From: Bacillota bacterium
GTDB taxonomy: Bacteria > Bacillota > Sulfobacillia > Sulfobacillales > Sulfobacillaceae
Length of the DNA stretch: 9,211 nucleotides
Assembly: GCA_023381095.1 (NCBI GenBank)
Contig: JAMCTO010000231.1
Location: forward strand, 1-9,211
Direction: 5' to 3'
This document shows positions 6,206 to 9,211 of this stretch, piece after piece; position 1 is the stretch's first letter; every line of letters begins with the position of its first letter. The position numbers were made by a program, and so were the translations under genes. A model generated the notes under the pieces. That model was given only the letters and a program-made list of their open reading frames with translations, did no database searches and was not told the origin of the DNA.

Positions 6206-7081
6206 GTGAATGACGTGGTGGCGGAATTTCTTTACCATCTTCGGTACGAACGGCATTTAGCCCATAACACGGTGGATTCTTATGGCCGCGATCTTGAAGA
6301 TTTTATGCGGTTTTCGCAGAACCTAGGGCCCTTGACAGAACGTGAACTTATCATGCAGTATTTAGATCATTTGAGGGCGGTTCACCGCTCCACGGCGACT
6401 ATTGCCCGGCGTTTGGCGGCACTAAAAGCATTTTACCGCTGGCAACTGCGGGAAGAATATAAGGATGATGATCCGACCGACTTGTTGCTGTCTCCTCGAT
6501 TAGAGAGAAAATTGCCCGATGTTTTGTCGATTGCCGAGGTGACTCGGTTGGTGGAATCTCCCGACGTGCGGGAAGTAACCGGGATGCGCGATCGCGCGAT
6601 GCTGGAAGTCTTATATGCCACAGGAATTCGAGTGAGCGAGTTGTGCCATTTGGGGATCAACGACTGGTGGGTGGATCCTCCGCGACTAAGGTGCTTGGGA
6701 AAAGGCGATAAAGAGCGATATGTTCCGTTGGGTGAAATAGCGGTACACTGGTTGGCTACCTATGTGGAACAATCGCGACCTAAACTCCTTAAGCGAAGCA
6801 AAACGACTTACCTGTTTCTCAATCATCGTGGACAAGCGCTAACGCGTCAGGGATTTTGGAAGCTGTTAAAAAAATATGCGGCGGCGGCCGATATTGTCAA
6901 ACCTATTACTCCGCACATGATTCGGCATTCGTTTGCTACCCATCTGTTGGACAACGGCGCTGATTTGCGTGCAGTGCAAGAGATGTTGGGCCACCAGGAT
7001 ATCTCTACCACACAAATTTACACCCACATCAGTTCGGGTCGACTGCGGTCGGCCTATGATGCGACACACCCACGGGCGTGA
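6206..7081 (+). CDS. xerD: Site-specific tyrosine recombinase XerD
   Basis: A 291-residue tyrosine recombinase that, with a XerC-like partner, resolves chromosome dimers at the dif site near the replication terminus. The N-terminal SAM-like DNA-binding domain spans about 1-85 (FLYHLRYERHLAHNTVDSYGRDL). The C-terminal catalytic domain carries all the expected residues: R142 (ATGIRVSEL), K166 (LGKGDKER), H237 and R240 (PHMIRHSFATHLLDNGA), H263 (EMLGHQDISTTQ) and nucleophile Y272 (IYTH). The length suits XerC/XerD rather than a phage integrase. The downstream deoB and nucleoside phosphorylase match the ripX(xerD)-drm neighbourhood of Bacillus and relatives, which favours XerD over XerC. The start is GTG 6206 with only a loose GGAAGTGGTGG purine stretch before it. 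A 27-base gap separates it from deoB, so co-transcription is likely. Confidence 0.93.
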   Translation: MNDVVAEFLYHLRYERHLAHNTVDSYGRDLEDFMRFSQNLGPLTERELIMQYLDHLRAVHRSTATIARRLAALKAFYRWQLREEYKDDDPTDLLLSPRLERKLPDVLSIAEVTRLVESPDVREVTGMRDRAMLEVLYATGIRVSELCHLGINDWWVDPPRLRCLGKGDKERYVPLGEIAVHWLATYVEQSRPKLLKRSKTTYLFLNHRGQALTRQGFWKLLKKYAAAADIVKPITPHMIRHSFATHLLDNGADLRAVQEMLGHQDISTTQIYTHISSGRLRSAYDATHPRA

Positions 7082-7108
7082 TTTGATAGGAAAAGAGGTA
7101 ACCGTTTT

Positions 7109-8284
7109 ATGCGAATAGCGTTATTGGTGATTGATTCGGGAGGCATTGGTCCCGCCCCGGATAGTGAGGCTTTTGGCGACGAAGGGGCCAATACGATTGG
7201 TCATGCGGCCACCGCGGTAGGTGGAATTGATCTCCCCAACTTGGCAGCTATGGGGTTGACTGGTGTGATCGACGTGCATGGCACTTTACCTGTGTCTCTG
7301 CAAGGGGTGGCATATCCGGTATACCCCCATGCCAACGGGAAGGATACCTTGGCAGGCCACTGGGAGATGATGGGATTAACCGTGACAACACCGTTTAGAA
7401 CATATCCCGAGGGTTTCCCCAACGATGTGGTGAAGCAATTGACCGTCGCATGGGGACGTGAACCGCTGGGTAATGAGGCGGCGTCGGGAACCGAAATTAT
7501 TGAGCGTCTGGGGGTGCAACATCTGGCCACCGGACGTCCCATACTTTATACCTCTGCCGATAGTGTGCTGCAGATTGCAGCACATGAAAAAGTGGTGCCT
7601 CTGTCCGAATTATATGACTGGTGCCGGAAAGCGCGGGACATCATGCAGGGGCCGAATTTGGTGGGCCGTATCATTGCTCGTCCCTTCATCGGCGAACCAG
7701 GGCATTTCCAGCGCACGGCAAATCGCCACGACTACGCGGTGAGCCCCTGGTCAGCGACTGAAGTCGACGTCTTATTGCAGCGAGGTGTGCAAACAGTGGC
7801 CATAGGCAAAATTGGCGATATTTTTTCGGGGCAAGGTTTTGTCAAGCATCTGCATACGTCTAGCAATATTGACGGACTGGAAAAGACACTTCAAGTGTTG
7901 GAACAAGACAGTCAACAACCGCAGTTTGTCTTTACCAATTTGGTCGAATTTGATTCCCATTATGGTCATCGTCGCAACCCCGCCGGTTATGCACAGGCCC
8001 TAAGGGATTTGGACCAATTTCTTCCCCGGTTGTGGGAAAAGTTGAGGTCTGGAGATCAACTGTGGATTACCGCGGACCATGGTTGTGATCCCACCTACCG
8101 GGGCACTGACCACACCAGGGAAACACTGCCATGGCTAGCCTGGGGAAGAGACCTGAAGCCATTTGTTGGGCGACCTCGACAAACCTTGGCAGATATCGCG
8201 GCGACCCTGGCGGTATTGTTTGATGCACCTCAGATTGGCGATGGTCAAGCGGCGCAAGAACTTGTCGAGGGAGGACAGCGATGA
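7109..8284 (+). CDS. deoB: Phosphopentomutase (EC 5.4.2.7)
   Basis: Interconverts (deoxy)ribose-1-phosphate and (deoxy)ribose-5-phosphate in the cytoplasm, linking nucleoside breakdown to the pentose phosphate pathway and deoxyribose aldolase. The 391 residues belong to the alkaline phosphatase superfamily with a two-Mn centre. Recognisable parts are D9 in LLVIDSGGIG, the phosphorylated threonine T80 in GKDTLAGHWEMMG, D282 and H287 in VEFDSHYGHRRN, and D323, H324 and H335 in TADHGCDPTYRGTDHTRE. These are the metal ligands and active residues of characterised Bacillus enzymes. A mobile cap domain lies in the middle (about 100-215). Small departures are DSGGIG where DSVGIG is common, and NLVEFD where NLVDFD is usual. 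ATG 7109 has AGAGGT (7094-7099) 9 bases upstream. The gene's stop overlaps the next start (ATGA, 8281-8284), implying translational coupling with the phosphorylase. Confidence 0.97.
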   Translation: MRIALLVIDSGGIGPAPDSEAFGDEGANTIGHAATAVGGIDLPNLAAMGLTGVIDVHGTLPVSLQGVAYPVYPHANGKDTLAGHWEMMGLTVTTPFRTYPEGFPNDVVKQLTVAWGREPLGNEAASGTEIIERLGVQHLATGRPILYTSADSVLQIAAHEKVVPLSELYDWCRKARDIMQGPNLVGRIIARPFIGEPGHFQRTANRHDYAVSPWSATEVDVLLQRGVQTVAIGKIGDIFSGQGFVKHLHTSSNIDGLEKTLQVLEQDSQQPQFVFTNLVEFDSHYGHRRNPAGYAQALRDLDQFLPRLWEKLRSGDQLWITADHGCDPTYRGTDHTRETLPWLAWGRDLKPFVGRPRQTLADIAATLAVLFDAPQIGDGQAAQELVEGGQR

Positions 8285-9211
8285 TTGACATTATCGAGAA
8301 GACCCGGGATAGGAAAGCATTATCTCGGGAAGACATGTGGCGTTGGATTGAAGCGGTGGTGCAAGAGGAGGTACCGGACTATCAGGTTTCTGCCTGGTTG
8401 ATGGCCGCCTACCTCAACGGCCTAACGGATGAGGAAATTTTTACCATGACGGAAGCAATGGCCACTATCGGCAGCCCACCGCCTCGCCACATCGGGTTGG
8501 TAGACAAGCACTCCACGGGAGGAGTGGGTGACAAAACCAGTTTGATTTTGGCGCCGCTGGTGGCGGCACTAGGTGTTCCTATGGTGAAAATGTCGGGGAG
8601 GGGATTGGGCCATACCGGGGGCACACTAGATAAATTGGAAAGCTTGCCGGGTTTTCAGGTCCAGTTGACCGCGGAGCAATTGGAACGGCAGGTGGCTGAA
8701 GTCGGGGTTGCTGTTATCGCGCAAAGTCATGATCTGGCTCCGGCCGATGCCCGGCTTTATGCCTTGCGTGATGTCACCGCAACGGTCGATAGTATACCTT
8801 TGATTGCCGCTTCCGTGATGAGCAAGAAACTCGCAGCCAAGTCGCCCAATATTGTTTTGGATGTCAAAGTGGGTAGCGGTGCATTTATGGAAACCAAGCA
8901 ACGGGCGATGGAACTGGCACGCCTCATGGTACGCATTGGGCAGGCTCACAAAGTACGGGTGAAGGCAATTTTAACCGACATGAATCAACCACTGGGATAT
9001 GCCGTAGGAAACGCGATTGAGGTCAATGAAGCTATGGACACATTAAGAGGTCACGGACCAGAGGATTTGGTGCAGGAAGTTAAGACCTTGGCTAGCCATA
9101 TGGTGTCTATGGCTCAAAACGTTGCGGTAGAACAGGCACTTCAGGAGGTTTCAAGTGCCTTAGACGATGGTCGGGCATGGAAAAAATTTGTCTCCTGGGT
9201 GACCGCCCAAG
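8281..9211 (+). CDS. pdp: Pyrimidine-nucleoside phosphorylase, 3' end cut by the window
   Basis: Reversible phosphorolysis of uridine, thymidine and deoxyuridine to the base and (deoxy)ribose-1-phosphate (EC 2.4.2.2), the substrate of the adjoining DeoB. The frame is open for 310 codons to the window edge. The family is usually about 430 residues, so roughly a quarter is missing. Signatures are DKHSTGGVGDK (75-85, phosphate and K+ site), KMSGRGLGHTGGTLDKLE (103-120), ALRDVTATVDSIPLIAASVMSKK (161-183) with base-binding R163, S178 and K182 in the same spacing as R171/S186/K190 of E. coli thymidine phosphorylase, and LDVKVGSGAFM (193-203). ATG 8281 overlaps the deoB stop as ATGA and is preceded by AGGGAGG (8268-8274). 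Overall similarity to Bacillus Pdp favours broad pyrimidine specificity over strict thymidine phosphorylase (DeoA), but this is an inference. Confidence 0.94.
   Translation, partial: MIDIIEKTRDRKALSREDMWRWIEAVVQEEVPDYQVSAWLMAAYLNGLTDEEIFTMTEAMATIGSPPPRHIGLVDKHSTGGVGDKTSLILAPLVAALGVPMVKMSGRGLGHTGGTLDKLESLPGFQVQLTAEQLERQVAEVGVAVIAQSHDLAPADARLYALRDVTATVDSIPLIAASVMSKKLAAKSPNIVLDVKVGSGAFMETKQRAMELARLMVRIGQAHKVRVKAILTDMNQPLGYAVGNAIEVNEAMDTLRGHGPEDLVQEVKTLASHMVSMAQNVAVEQALQEVSSALDDGRAWKKFVSWVTAQ

Noticed and set aside
6206..7081. xerD as the integrase of a mobile element
   Set aside because: Length, residue pattern and the deoB neighbourhood fit housekeeping XerD. No tRNA, attachment repeats or cargo genes are seen nearby.
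7201..7542. A 113-residue minus-strand reading frame inside deoB
   Set aside because: It is antisense to the conserved DeoB active-site region, with no domain and no convincing ribosome site.

Overview
The window looks like chromosomal DNA of a moderate-GC Firmicute (Bacillota). The evidence is the order xerD–deoB–pyrimidine nucleoside phosphorylase, the strong AGGAGG-type ribosome binding sites, the GTG starts and several family matches. An acidophile such as Sulfobacillus is my guess from overall impression only; nothing in the sequence proves the genus.

Left part (1–2022). The window opens in the broken 3' part of what appears to be a DUF4012-type surface/exopolysaccharide protein, with in-frame stops at 46, 175 and 190 and evidence of frame changes. 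Next comes a GT4-type glycosyltransferase (580–1695). Its last 57 bases overlap, tail to tail, the end of a DUF423 membrane protein gene on the minus strand (2022–1639).

Middle (2023–3453). A short divergent intergenic region holds a small perfect inverted repeat. It leads into a membrane-anchored PF04185-type phosphoesterase (2124–3191). Facing it, with overlapping stop codons, is a 35-residue single-membrane-span protein on the minus strand (3295–3188). Its near-perfect ribosome binding site is the best reason to think it is real. The next interval carries a 13-base palindrome inside a larger inverted repeat, a plausible operator region for the permease gene that follows.

Right part (3454–9211). 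A 12-span APC-superfamily amino acid permease is followed by alanine dehydrogenase (ald), which has its own extended -10 promoter. Together they suggest uptake of alanine or a related small amino acid and its oxidative deamination to pyruvate. A long hairpin (6102–6134) separates ald from xerD (chromosome dimer resolution), deoB (phosphopentomutase) and a pyrimidine nucleoside phosphorylase gene cut by the window end. deoB and the phosphorylase gene overlap by ATGA. They form a nucleoside salvage pathway: the phosphorylase yields (deoxy)ribose-1-phosphate, which DeoB converts to the 5-phosphate for central metabolism.

I found no CRISPR array, insertion sequence, tRNA, rRNA or clearly new defence or mobile system. 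Most genes are ordinary housekeeping or accessory genes. The most novel item is the small membrane protein, followed by the palindromic operator-like sites and the decayed DUF4012 gene.
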